DNA of 63,180 bases from a virus. Positions 43,942-52,336 of the stretch are shown here, piece after piece. The stretch spans positions 1 through 63,180 of the IMG/VR virus record IMGVR_UViG_3300025645_000071; one strand, written 5' to 3'. The notes below the pieces were generated by a model that was given only the letters and a program-made list of their open reading frames with translations, had not been told where the DNA came from and made no database searches. Numbering within the stretch: position 1 is the stretch's first letter; each line of letters begins with the position of its first letter. Position numbers and translations under genes: made by a program.

Positions 43942-46157
43942 TGATCCGTAAAGTACTAACAACCTTTGTTTTAAGCCTGCTTACTTTAAGTAGTGCTTTA
44001 TCTCAGGGTAGCTGGCTTGATGTTCAAATTCAAACAGATCAGTATGCTGGAGAAAGTTCTTGGCAAATACTTAGTAATTCAACGGTTGTAGCTGTGAGCC
44101 CTCCACTACAAAATAGTACTTTACAGAATTACATGGTTTTTTTACCAGCAGGCGATTATGAATTTATAATGATGGATTCTTTTGGTGATGGGATATGCTG
44201 TGGGTTTGGTGAGGGTTGGTATAGGATAAGTAATACTTGTGGTTTAGATACAGCGGTGTATGATTTTGACACAGCGCTAGACACTATACCTTTTACTTTG
44301 AACCCATGTATACCGCCAATTCCTGGCTGTACTGATCCAGTATCTAATAATTATAATCCTTGGGCTAATATTGACAATGGTAGCTGTAATGTGCTTGAAT
44401 GTGACTCAGCTGAAACTTTTGTTTCTATGGATTTGACATTAGATACGTGGCCTGGTGAGACTGGGTTTACGTTGGTTGATATAGCTAGTGGAGAGTTCTA
44501 TGATCAAGTTATACCTGGAGAGTTTGACTTTAGTGATCAGTCAGTTACGTACACTTACGATTTTTGCGTAAGCTTAGGTTTTGAGTTGATTTTAGTAGAT
44601 GAGTTTGGAGATGGATTAAATGGATATGCTTCAGGAGGACAAGACGGGGCGTGTGTAATAACGTCTTGCGATAGTATCATATGGGAGTTAGAAGATTTAG
44701 CATTTACTGAATTTGATGACGGTAATACAATGTACTCTGGTGCTATATTCCCTGAACCATGCCCACCAGCACCGCCTATTTACGGGTGCATGGATGATGA
44801 TTATGTAGATTACAACCCAGACGCTGAGTTGCCAGATACTTGTGAGACATTACATACGTGGGGCTGTACTAATCCTGAAGCATTGAATTACGACAGCACT
44901 GCAACTATAGCAGATCTTGTAGGCCCTTGTACAATACGGATAATACTAGAAGACGATGCTGCAGATGGATGGGGTAACTCTAAAATAGGCATGGTGCAGG
45001 GAGAGCAACAGTGGTTATTTACTGTAGGTCCTGGTGAGTTTTATCAGTCTTGGGATATTGTACTTGATTCAGATGAAGAGGTGGATATATATTACTTCCA
45101 AGCTGGTAATCAACAGCAATCGTCTCAAGAGCTTGCATTCCAAACACTCCATAATTCTGTACACGTTCTTAATGAAGCGGGAGACACTTTATTGTCTGAA
45201 GGTAGCAACCCTTTTATAAACAATGGTCAGAGTGCACTTCAACCATTTACAGGGCCAAATTGGACAGTTTATCACTTTACTCCTTTCTGTGGTGACAGCT
45301 GCATACCTTATGTATATGGGTGTACTGATGAATCAGCATGTAACTATAATTTAGAAGCTAACACAAACTCTGATTGTAATTATCCAGTCCAATATTATGA
45401 TTGTTATAACGCTTGCGTGAATGATGATGATAGTGATGGTGTGTGTAATGAGCTTGAAGTTGTTGGCTGTCAAGATCCTATGGCTTTTAATTATAATGCT
45501 TCAGCAACTGACGCTGGTGATTGCATTCCAGTAATATTTGGATGTACCGATCCAACTCAATTTAATTATAACCCAGAAGCTAACACAGAAAATGGAGGTT
45601 GCGTACCGTTTGTATATGGATGCATGAATCCAGACGCTTTTAATTATAATCCAGACGCTAACACAGAGCTTGAAGACTCTTGCATTGAAGTGGTTGTTGA
45701 TTGCATGGATCCTGATGCGTTTAATTACAATGAGTTAGCCAACACTGCTGATGAAGAAACTTGTTTATATGACGCAGGTTGTATAGGTGGTCCTGGCGAG
45801 CCATACTGGTTAAACGATGGATGTTATGCTTGGATCATAGATGTTGACCCATATTGTTGTGAAGTTGAATGGGATGGAGCCTGTATTGAGCTGTATGATT
45901 ATTGTGAGGCTGGATGGCCTACTGGTGTATATAATATACATGATGTATATAATGTATATCCTAATCCAGTAACAGATGTTTTAAATATACAAACCTCCTT
46001 AAATATAGTTACAGAGGTATACAATGTGTTTGGGCAGCTTGTAGTGTTTGGTACTAGAGAAAAGAGAATTGATCTTAGCAATCTACCCAAAGGCTTCTAC
46101 GAAGTTGTTATAAATTATAACGGAAGAATTGTAAATAAGAAAATTATAAAGTCATGA
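43941..46157 (+). CDS. T9SS-exported Cys-rich repeat protein, 738 aa
   Basis: Signal peptide (residues 1-22: VLTTFVLSLLTLSSALSQ). Then come beta modules with DSFGDGICCGFGEGWY and DEFGDGLNGY, typical of flavobacterial surface proteins. About eight repeats follow of type GC(T/M/Q)DPxxxNYNPxAN...C (for example GCTDPTQFNYNPEANTENGG). The last about 70 residues are a T9SS type A sorting domain: VYPNPVTDVLNI, VYNVFGQLV, DLSNLPKGFYEVVI, NKKIIKS. The product should cross the inner membrane by Sec and the outer membrane by the host T9SS, then be anchored or released. Host origin and a role at the cell surface are inferred. Confidence 0.88.
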   Translation: MIRKVLTTFVLSLLTLSSALSQGSWLDVQIQTDQYAGESSWQILSNSTVVAVSPPLQNSTLQNYMVFLPAGDYEFIMMDSFGDGICCGFGEGWYRISNTCGLDTAVYDFDTALDTIPFTLNPCIPPIPGCTDPVSNNYNPWANIDNGSCNVLECDSAETFVSMDLTLDTWPGETGFTLVDIASGEFYDQVIPGEFDFSDQSVTYTYDFCVSLGFELILVDEFGDGLNGYASGGQDGACVITSCDSIIWELEDLAFTEFDDGNTMYSGAIFPEPCPPAPPIYGCMDDDYVDYNPDAELPDTCETLHTWGCTNPEALNYDSTATIADLVGPCTIRIILEDDAADGWGNSKIGMVQGEQQWLFTVGPGEFYQSWDIVLDSDEEVDIYYFQAGNQQQSSQELAFQTLHNSVHVLNEAGDTLLSEGSNPFINNGQSALQPFTGPNWTVYHFTPFCGDSCIPYVYGCTDESACNYNLEANTNSDCNYPVQYYDCYNACVNDDDSDGVCNELEVVGCQDPMAFNYNASATDAGDCIPVIFGCTDPTQFNYNPEANTENGGCVPFVYGCMNPDAFNYNPDANTELEDSCIEVVVDCMDPDAFNYNELANTADEETCLYDAGCIGGPGEPYWLNDGCYAWIIDVDPYCCEVEWDGACIELYDYCEAGWPTGVYNIHDVYNVYPNPVTDVLNIQTSLNIVTEVYNVFGQLVVFGTREKRIDLSNLPKGFYEVVINYNGRIVNKKIIKS

Positions 46158-46336
46158 AGATAGATTGGATAAACAGTTGGAATGCTGGTAACAAAAAAGA
46201 AAAGTATGAGATCAATATAAGAATAGGTACGGTTACTGTACTTGAGATTTCATTTTGCCCATGTCCTGCTTGTGAAAAGAAAGGTCATTGTAAAAGATTT
46301 AGATTTATGATTTTAAACTTTGGTTTTGAACTATGA
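46154..46336 (+). CDS. Small Cys-rich protein, 60 aa
   Basis: Contains FCPCPACEKKGHCKRFRF, four Cys in a cluster that could bind a metal. Lies between the T9SS cargo gene and the outer-membrane gene with ATGA overlaps at both ends, so it is translated with them. Function unknown. Confidence 0.6.
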   Translation: MKIDWINSWNAGNKKEKYEINIRIGTVTVLEISFCPCPACEKKGHCKRFRFMILNFGFEL

Positions 46337-47430
46337 TGTCTCAAGAAGCAAATAATATTAAAAAAAGGTATAGAATTTACGAATTGATTCTTTACAGCGT
46401 TATTATGCTTGTAGTTTTTTTATTAGGAACAATTGACGTACAAGGACAAACTTTAAAAAAAACACTTAAGTTTGCTACATTTTACACAGCGTTTAGCGGT
46501 GGAAACTCTATAGCTGACGACAATATATACTCTATAACAAATGGGTTACAGACTGATATATTAAAAACTCCTTTTGATTATTCATTTACAGCTGGTGTAC
46601 GTAAAATTGCTAGATTCGGATACGAAAATAGAGCTAATGTGTTTTATGACGGAACAGAAAAGTCGTACAGCGATGCCGCTACGGTGGGTAAAGTAAAAGG
46701 CTTTGAGTTCTTATTCGAGGCGGACTGGCGTAGACAGCAGGGAACAAACTTCCTGGATCAAAATCATTTCCTGAGATACGTAGCTAAAAACTGGGTGACG
46801 AAGGTAGAGTATGTGCAGGACGGGTTTGCAGACGTTCAGTATTTTGAAGGTTCACAAAGGGGGAGATTAAAGATAAATGATCACCTTAGCTTTAACTTAG
46901 GGGTGGCTCAGCGTATATCTGAGCCTTACGGTTACGATGCTTTGGAGGAGTGGATGCTCTCTAACGGGAACTTACATTATACCAACCTAGCTATACAAGA
47001 GGGGTATACAGTTGATGTCCAGAATTCCGTGTATTATGAACCTAATGGCGATATATGTGCAGAGAGTTCTGATGTATGGGAGCAGGTTGTTATACCTGTA
47101 GTTTTAGATGACTACGTTTCTCGTAAAAGATCTGAGCTTCCGAACCAATGGAACTACTCTATGGTGGTTGGGTACGACTATTATAAATACTCTAAGGACT
47201 TCTGGTTTCATAGCTGGGCGGGTGTAATGCCTTACCATTTGCGGGTTGACAACGAATACTCTTATTTCGAAGCAACGGATGGGGCGCAGTGGGTGGATTA
47301 CGCTGGAGGCCTTATCTTTGGCTGGAGATTAAACAAGAGCCTCGGAATATTTCTTGAGGGAAAATATAACAAATACTGGAACAGGGAATGGCACGATTTC
47401 TCTGTTGGACTTAACTACGTAATATTATAA
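46333..47430 (+). CDS. Outer-membrane beta-barrel protein, 365 aa
   Basis: Hydrophobic signal segment at residues about 16-36 (LILYSVIMLVVFLLG), with VQGQ as a likely cleavage region. The mature part alternates aromatic and polar residues in many strands (RFGYENRANVFYDG, FEFLFEADWRR, WNYSMVVGYDYYKY) and ends GLNYVIL, a typical barrel C-terminal strand. No TonB box seen. Codons from about 46,680 on are more GC-rich than the surrounding genes, suggesting acquisition. It may alter receptors or cause superinfection exclusion; this is inferred. Confidence 0.7.
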   Translation: MMSQEANNIKKRYRIYELILYSVIMLVVFLLGTIDVQGQTLKKTLKFATFYTAFSGGNSIADDNIYSITNGLQTDILKTPFDYSFTAGVRKIARFGYENRANVFYDGTEKSYSDAATVGKVKGFEFLFEADWRRQQGTNFLDQNHFLRYVAKNWVTKVEYVQDGFADVQYFEGSQRGRLKINDHLSFNLGVAQRISEPYGYDALEEWMLSNGNLHYTNLAIQEGYTVDVQNSVYYEPNGDICAESSDVWEQVVIPVVLDDYVSRKRSELPNQWNYSMVVGYDYYKYSKDFWFHSWAGVMPYHLRVDNEYSYFEATDGAQWVDYAGGLIFGWRLNKSLGIFLEGKYNKYWNREWHDFSVGLNYVIL

Positions 47431-47432
47431 AA

Positions 47433-47717
47433 ATGGCAAAGCAGATTGGAGAGGACACTAAAGTAACATTTGACCTAAAAACTATAGGATTAGGGGTGGC
47501 AGGGCTTGCGGCCCTTATTGGGATGTGGTTTACACTACAAGCAGATATAGCATTAGCTAAAGAATTGCCAGAGCCTTCTGATCCAGAAATTACACGTATG
47601 GAATTTGACATGAAAGATCAATTAGTAAGACAAACTATTATGTCTACACAAGAGGATGTTTCAGAACTTAAAACTGATTTAGATCGTATTGAAGAAAAAA
47701 TAGATAAACTAAAATGA
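47433..47717 (+). CDS. One-TM coiled-coil protein, 94 aa (XhlA/spannin-like)
   Basis: TM at about residues 17-36 (TIGLGVAGLAALIGMWFTL) and a C-terminal coiled coil (DVSELKTDLDRIEEKIDKLK). This pattern fits XhlA-type lysis accessories or inner-membrane spannin-like proteins. It overlaps the next gene by 4 bases. The lysis link is inferred from shape. Confidence 0.55.
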   Translation: MAKQIGEDTKVTFDLKTIGLGVAGLAALIGMWFTLQADIALAKELPEPSDPEITRMEFDMKDQLVRQTIMSTQEDVSELKTDLDRIEEKIDKLK

Positions 47718-48052
47718 AAAATTTAATCTACATATGTTTGTTTGCAGCTATATCTCTTGGTATGGGTATACCAGACTCAGGTGTTTGTGTCGTTGAGTTT
47801 AACGCAAGTTTTAATGCAGATAACAGTGTAGATTGGATAGACGAGTTAAGCGATTGCAAAGGTAGAAGGGTTGACATAGCTATTAATCCTGATTTACAAA
47901 AACAACATAAAATTGTAGTAGTCCCTACTATAATTGTATTTAATGATGGAGAGGAAGTAGAAAGGTTCCAAGCAAACATTATGATGCAATTGGAAGCTAC
48001 TAAAAACGAAGTGCAAGACGCTGTTGATGAAATCATAATGAGTAATTTTTAA
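47714..48052 (+). CDS. Exported thioredoxin-like protein lacking CxxC, 112 aa
   Basis: Signal peptide-like start (NLIYICLFAAISLGMG). VVEFNASFNADNSVDWIDEL stands where thioredoxins have the active-site WCGPC. VVVPTIIVFNDGEEVERFQA supplies the cis-Pro strand and following turn of the fold. Without the CxxC it cannot be a normal thiol oxidoreductase; a binding or chaperone role in the periplasm is more likely. Two Cys remain (residues about 25 and 48). Confidence 0.6.
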   Translation: MKNLIYICLFAAISLGMGIPDSGVCVVEFNASFNADNSVDWIDELSDCKGRRVDIAINPDLQKQHKIVVVPTIIVFNDGEEVERFQANIMMQLEATKNEVQDAVDEIIMSNF

Positions 48053-48363
48053 TGAAAGCTTGTAAGTGCGAACATAAAGAAATGAAGAAAGGAGGTAAGA
48101 CTCCTGCATGGACACGAAAAGAAGGTAAAGACCCGAAAGGTGGATTAAACCGAAAAGGTGTAGCTTCTTATCGTAGAGCTAATCCAGGCAGTAAGTTAAA
48201 GATGGCTGTTACTGGAAAGGTGAAACGAGGATCTAAAGCTGCTAAAAGACGTAAATCGTTTTGTGCTAGAATGGGAGGGATGAAAGGGCCTATGAAAGAT
48301 AGCAAAGGTCGCCCTACAAGAAAAGCTTTAGCTTTAAGAAAGTGGAAGTGTAGAAAAAAATGA
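48052..48363 (+). CDS. DUF6321-like basic protein, 103 aa
   Basis: CKCEHKEMKKGGKTPAWTRK, then GKDPKGGLNRKGVASYRRAN, SFCARMGGMKGPMKDSKGRP and ALALRKWKC match the DUF6321 pattern of small marine-phage proteins. Very Lys/Arg-rich with a Cys pair at the N-terminus. Possibly binds DNA or is packaged; unknown. Confidence 0.65.
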   Translation: MKACKCEHKEMKKGGKTPAWTRKEGKDPKGGLNRKGVASYRRANPGSKLKMAVTGKVKRGSKAAKRRKSFCARMGGMKGPMKDSKGRPTRKALALRKWKCRKK

Positions 48364-50495
48364 GGTATAGCAAGAGAAAAAGAAAAGGTACTAAAGTTAA
48401 AAAGTTAGCTAATGGAGGTAATGGCGACCCACCTAAAGGAGATCCGCCATACGTATCTCAAGCTTACGGAGGCTTTCCTTTATATAAAGAATTTGGAGAA
48501 CTAACTCCAACTCCAACAAGTGAATTTTATACAAAAGCTGAGGAAAGAGGATATTATGAGGGATTACCTTTGCTTTTACCAGAAGCAGAAGTTGTTGCAG
48601 AATCTACAAATCCTTTTGATTTATCTTCAATAGACAATGTTGTACGACAAACTGGAGCTGGAGTACTTGGTGATTATGCTAATATACCTGCAGATGTAAG
48701 GGAAGCATATGAAGCTCAAGTTACTCAAGGCATAAATGAGGGCGCTGTTTTAGCGGCTGTTGGCATGTCTCCACTATTAGCTATGGGCGCTGGTCCAGTT
48801 TTAGCTAGAGGTTTAGCAGGTTGGTCAACAATATCAAGTCTCCCATTAGTGTCTATGGAAGGGGCTGGATTGGTTACTGTTGGTCAGGCTGTGGATTTAG
48901 TTGGAGCAGGAATAGCTGTTGAACATGCTCCCAAACATGTAAGGGACTTTATAGAAGAGCCTTCAATTGGTGGTGGCGCTTGGCTAGGTCTTGATCTTTT
49001 GGGGTTAATGATGGGTGGCTCTGCTGCTAAAAGTATATATACTCAAAGCTTGAGGGCTGGTGAAAATTTAACAACTCCTATGACCTTTACTTCTGCCGTT
49101 AATTTAGGTGATGAGGCGATTATAGCAGGTAAACTAGATGAAGCTACAGTGCTATTCAACAGAGTCGTAAAGGATGAAATTTCTCAAATAGCTACTAGCA
49201 CAAAAATAAATGCAGCAGATAAACAAGCAGCGATAGACGAAGTCTTAGAGTTTTATTCAAACTACTTAAATAATCCTGCAGCTTTAGAAAAGCTTGTGGC
49301 TCAAAAACAAATGTTAGGTGGAGCAAAACAAGTTCCTATGTCTCCAGTCATTGCTGAAGAAGCGTCACTTCAGTCTTATATATACAACAAGTCTACACCA
49401 TATTACTCTGTGTTTGATGATGCGGGAGGAAGGATAGGAGCACATGTAGATCCTGCAACCCCCATAAGGTCTTTCACTTTAACTCCAACAGAAGTGTCTC
49501 CAGGAGTGTTTGAAGCCAAGGCCTCAGTTAGTTACTTTAGTAATACTACGCCAGGAAGACAAGCTGCAGCAGAAGCTTTGTTAGAAAACCTTAGAACTGG
49601 ATCTGAGTCAGCTAAAAATGCTGTTTTAAGAACTCAAGAGTATTTAAAACAAACTTATGGATATAGCGCTAGAGGTATAGCTAAACCACAACTTAATATA
49701 AGCGGCCAAGTTGATATGGTTGATGGTGTTGTAATTCCAGAAGGAGGGTTTTCAAGTTTTGATTTAAGTGCACAGCAGATTGAAATGCTTGAAACTTTAA
49801 CTCCAGAACAATTTGTTTCTACTTTGATTCACGAAACAAATCACAATATGTTAACTCCATTTTTAAATCAAATGGCTGATTTGCAAATTATGGAAATGCA
49901 TATGATCGGAGCTACAAATAGAATACCTCAATTCAGAAATGCAACACGAGTAGCTGATAAAAGTCTTGCCCCTGGATTTCACACGGCAGATGATATGGTG
50001 TCAGGCATTCGGGAGGTGTCAGCAAAATATAATAATCTACATCCAGAGTTTTCTACAGGAGAGCTTGACAGACATATAATGGAACTTCTTTTACCAGATG
50101 AAGGAATAGCTAGGTTATGGGAAATTAAAAAAGCATATTCAGCGCAAGCAGCAAAACAGGGTATGAGTTTTGAAGACTGGATGTATAAGTTTACACCAGA
50201 AGAAGCAGAGAAAGGCCTTAATGCGTGGAGAAACGGAAAGCAAGCAGGAGGAGAAAAGTTTATTGAAGCAGATTTATTTTTAGATCTTTTTCAAGGAAGT
50301 AACACAGAAGAGAAACTTAGAAGTTTAACTTCAGCTCTTAATGAAACATTCACTCCCCTTCCTGTAATTACAACTGCTGGGGCTGCTGCAGTTGCAACAG
50401 ACGCTGTTATCTCAGACGAAGAAACCCCCACGATTAATAAACGTGGAGGCTTCATATCAAAGAAAAAAAGACGTAAAGGTTACAGGTCTATATAA
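48360..50495 (+). CDS. Large HExxH-containing virion protein, 711 aa
   Basis: The N-terminus is Lys-rich with KKLANGGNG, like virion-tagged proteins here. Residues about 130-210 have hydrophobic helices (MSPLLAMGAGPVLARGLAG). HETNH at residues 491-495 in STLIHETNHNMLTPF is an HExxH zinc-peptidase motif. The basic end is KKKRRKGY. A second HExxH protein starts the late arm (2142). Possible envelope-degrading or maturation protease; activity not proven. Its stop directly abuts the stop of the opposite sigma gene. Confidence 0.5.
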   Translation: MRYSKRKRKGTKVKKLANGGNGDPPKGDPPYVSQAYGGFPLYKEFGELTPTPTSEFYTKAEERGYYEGLPLLLPEAEVVAESTNPFDLSSIDNVVRQTGAGVLGDYANIPADVREAYEAQVTQGINEGAVLAAVGMSPLLAMGAGPVLARGLAGWSTISSLPLVSMEGAGLVTVGQAVDLVGAGIAVEHAPKHVRDFIEEPSIGGGAWLGLDLLGLMMGGSAAKSIYTQSLRAGENLTTPMTFTSAVNLGDEAIIAGKLDEATVLFNRVVKDEISQIATSTKINAADKQAAIDEVLEFYSNYLNNPAALEKLVAQKQMLGGAKQVPMSPVIAEEASLQSYIYNKSTPYYSVFDDAGGRIGAHVDPATPIRSFTLTPTEVSPGVFEAKASVSYFSNTTPGRQAAAEALLENLRTGSESAKNAVLRTQEYLKQTYGYSARGIAKPQLNISGQVDMVDGVVIPEGGFSSFDLSAQQIEMLETLTPEQFVSTLIHETNHNMLTPFLNQMADLQIMEMHMIGATNRIPQFRNATRVADKSLAPGFHTADDMVSGIREVSAKYNNLHPEFSTGELDRHIMELLLPDEGIARLWEIKKAYSAQAAKQGMSFEDWMYKFTPEEAEKGLNAWRNGKQAGGEKFIEADLFLDLFQGSNTEEKLRSLTSALNETFTPLPVITTAGAAAVATDAVISDEETPTINKRGGFISKKKRRKGYRSI

Positions 50496-51365
50496 TTAAT
50501 TTAAATAGTTTATTAAGACCGTGTGACGAGATGAATGCTTGATTCGCTTCAAAGCACGTTCACGTATTTGTCTCACTCTCTCTGATGATAAATCAAATAT
50601 CTCTGATATCTCTGTATTAGATTTAGGGTGATCTCCGTCAAGGCCAAACGACAGCCTTAAAGTAGCGCTTTCTCTTGGGGTCAACCATCTTAGGCAAGAT
50701 TCTATTTCATGTCTTAAGCTTTCATTTAGCAGCTCTTTGTCAGGATCTAACGCATACTTGTCGGGCATAAGATCACCTACTCTGTTTGAACCAGCTTCAT
50801 CCTGAGATACAGGCATATCTAAACTTACATGTTTATTGGAATTTTTAAGAATTAATCTAACATCTGCTACATTCATGTTTAACTCTGCAGCAATTTCAGA
50901 CTCTGTAGGTGGTCGTTCATACTTTTGCTCAAGCCTTGAGTAAGACTGCTTGATTTTTATTAAGGCCCCTATTTTGTTTTGCGGCAACCTTACCATCCTA
51001 GAGTGGTCGGACAATGCAGATAATATATTTTGTCTAATCCACCACACAGCATACGAGATAAATTTAAAGCCACGGGTTTCGTCGAATCTTTTGGCTGCAC
51101 GTATCAGACCTAAATTACCTTCGCTAATAAGATCTGGAAGGCTTAATCCTTGATTTTGATACTGTTTAGCTACAGATACAACGAATCTTAAATTTGCTCT
51201 TGTCAGTCTATGTAGAGCTTGTTGATCGCCATCTCTAATTTTTCTCGCTAACTCTACTTCTTCCTTAACTGTAATTAATTCTTCTTTAGTAACGTCAGAT
51301 AAATATCTGTCTAGACTTGGCTGTGACCTGTCTGTTATTTGCTTTGTTATTTTAAGCTGTCTCAT
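50496..51365 (-). CDS. RpoD-like sigma-70 factor, 289 aa
   Basis: Region 1.2 (residues about 16-50, SLDRYLSDV), region 2 (about 58-125) with ANLRFVVSVAKQYQNQG, EGNLGLIRAAKRFDETRGFK and SYAVWWIRQNI, region 3 (about 130-210), and region 4 (about 225-285) with LTPRESATLRL and SSERVRQIRERALKRIKH. It lacks region 1.1, as does flavobacterial RpoD, which it resembles throughout, including the MRQLKITKQ start. It should direct host polymerase to TAnnTTTG promoters; late-gene control is inferred. It overlaps the DnaA-like gene by 14 bases. Confidence 0.9.
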   Translation of the reverse strand: MRQLKITKQITDRSQPSLDRYLSDVTKEELITVKEEVELARKIRDGDQQALHRLTRANLRFVVSVAKQYQNQGLSLPDLISEGNLGLIRAAKRFDETRGFKFISYAVWWIRQNILSALSDHSRMVRLPQNKIGALIKIKQSYSRLEQKYERPPTESEIAAELNMNVADVRLILKNSNKHVSLDMPVSQDEAGSNRVGDLMPDKYALDPDKELLNESLRHEIESCLRWLTPRESATLRLSFGLDGDHPKSNTEISEIFDLSSERVRQIRERALKRIKHSSRHTVLINYLN

Positions 51366-51750
51366 TCTTATTTTCTCTTTCTAATTTTCTCATTAATCTT
51401 TCTTTGGTCTGCACAAGTGTAGTTATTCTATTATCAATAGACTCTACTTGACTTTTTAATAAATAATCTTGTAATACGTCATCGACTACATCTTTTGCAA
51501 TTCTGTATATATCTGAATAACCACTCCAATAATCCATGTTTTGAAAATGCTTGCCAGTATAATAACTAACCGTTGATCTATCTCGACCTATAGCACAGCC
51601 AATTTCTTCTGTATTGCAATATGGAGTAAGTGCTACACCAGTAGCTGCTCTAACTTGAACATGAAACTTTATTCTAGATTTACTACGGGTAATTCCTAAG
51701 GTTTCGTATACCTCTGTTACAGCTTGCGTTATCGCTTTTATTCTTTTCAT
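51352..51750 (-). CDS. DnaA domain IV-like DNA-binding protein, 132 aa
   Basis: Residues about 5-70 follow the DnaA C-terminal DNA-binding domain: a helix with V..VYETLGI and SRSK, then the turn and recognition helix EEIGCAIGRDRSTVSYYTGKH, like the DnaA signature G-RDHSTV. No AAA+ ATPase domain. The C-terminus is a charged coiled coil. It may bind phage or host DnaA boxes to hijack or block initiation. Cotranscribed with the sigma factor. IR3 lies about 35 bases upstream. Confidence 0.7.
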   Translation of the reverse strand: MKRIKAITQAVTEVYETLGITRSKSRIKFHVQVRAATGVALTPYCNTEEIGCAIGRDRSTVSYYTGKHFQNMDYWSGYSDIYRIAKDVVDDVLQDYLLKSQVESIDNRITTLVQTKERLMRKLERENKNETA

Positions 51751-51783
51751 TTTATTTAATTTTTATTTTTTATAGTTTGTTAC

Positions 51784-51818
51784 ATAATATATCTTCATAA
51801 AATGAAGAGATATATTAT
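51784..51818. repeat. Asymmetric AT-rich inverted repeat IR3
   Basis: ATAATATATCTTCAT (51784-51798) and ATGAAGAGATATATTAT (51802-51818) pair apart from an extra GA in the right arm. The asymmetry is on the opposite side to IR1 and IR2, so the element is inverted. It stands about 35 bases upstream of the DnaA-like/sigma operon and overlaps the stop of the preceding gene. Confidence 0.75.
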
Positions 51819-52336
51819 ATAACTAACCTATCATTTGTATCTGGATGGATGTAAGACTCTTTATATTTTATTATCTCGTAACTTTTTAATTGACGTAAGT
51901 CGTTTAATACGAGCGTAGTTATTTTGTCTTTTCTACCTTTCCGTTGATATATTTTTTTATATGCGTCTTTCTTATATAAGACGTATTCATTGAAGTCTAC
52001 GTTGCCTAAGCACCAATCTAAAAGTTCTTTTCTTTCAACACGTACAAAGCCACCGAGCTCGCAAATCTCAAATGCTATCCATTTTGCTTTACCTAAAAGC
52101 CATCCTAAATCACCATGTACATTTCTAAACTCAACCCATATTTCATCAGGCAGGTTGTTGCCTTTTACATCTACACCGTCAGATCCGTGCCAAAAGTCTA
52201 CGTGAAGTTCTATGTCTTCTTCACGAGAGGACTTTCTTATATCATTAAAAATCCTTACGTATCTAGTAGCAGATACTCCACCGTCTTTCCAAGATTGTTT
52301 GCGTCTTTCGTTAAAAAGGTTGTTGGTCGTGATCAT
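51815..52336 (-). CDS. Hypothetical protein, 173 aa
   Basis: Acidic alpha/beta protein with HVDFWHGSDGVDVKGNNLPD, EIWVEFRNVHGDLGWLLGKA and a charged C-terminus. The D, then E-x-W-x-E spacing could be part of a nuclease-like fold, but this is not secure. Recombination-gene context. Its N-terminus overlaps the next upstream gene by 26 bases. Confidence 0.55.
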   Translation of the reverse strand: MITTNNLFNERRKQSWKDGGVSATRYVRIFNDIRKSSREEDIELHVDFWHGSDGVDVKGNNLPDEIWVEFRNVHGDLGWLLGKAKWIAFEICELGGFVRVERKELLDWCLGNVDFNEYVLYKKDAYKKIYQRKGRKDKITTLVLNDLRQLKSYEIIKYKESYIHPDTNDRLVI

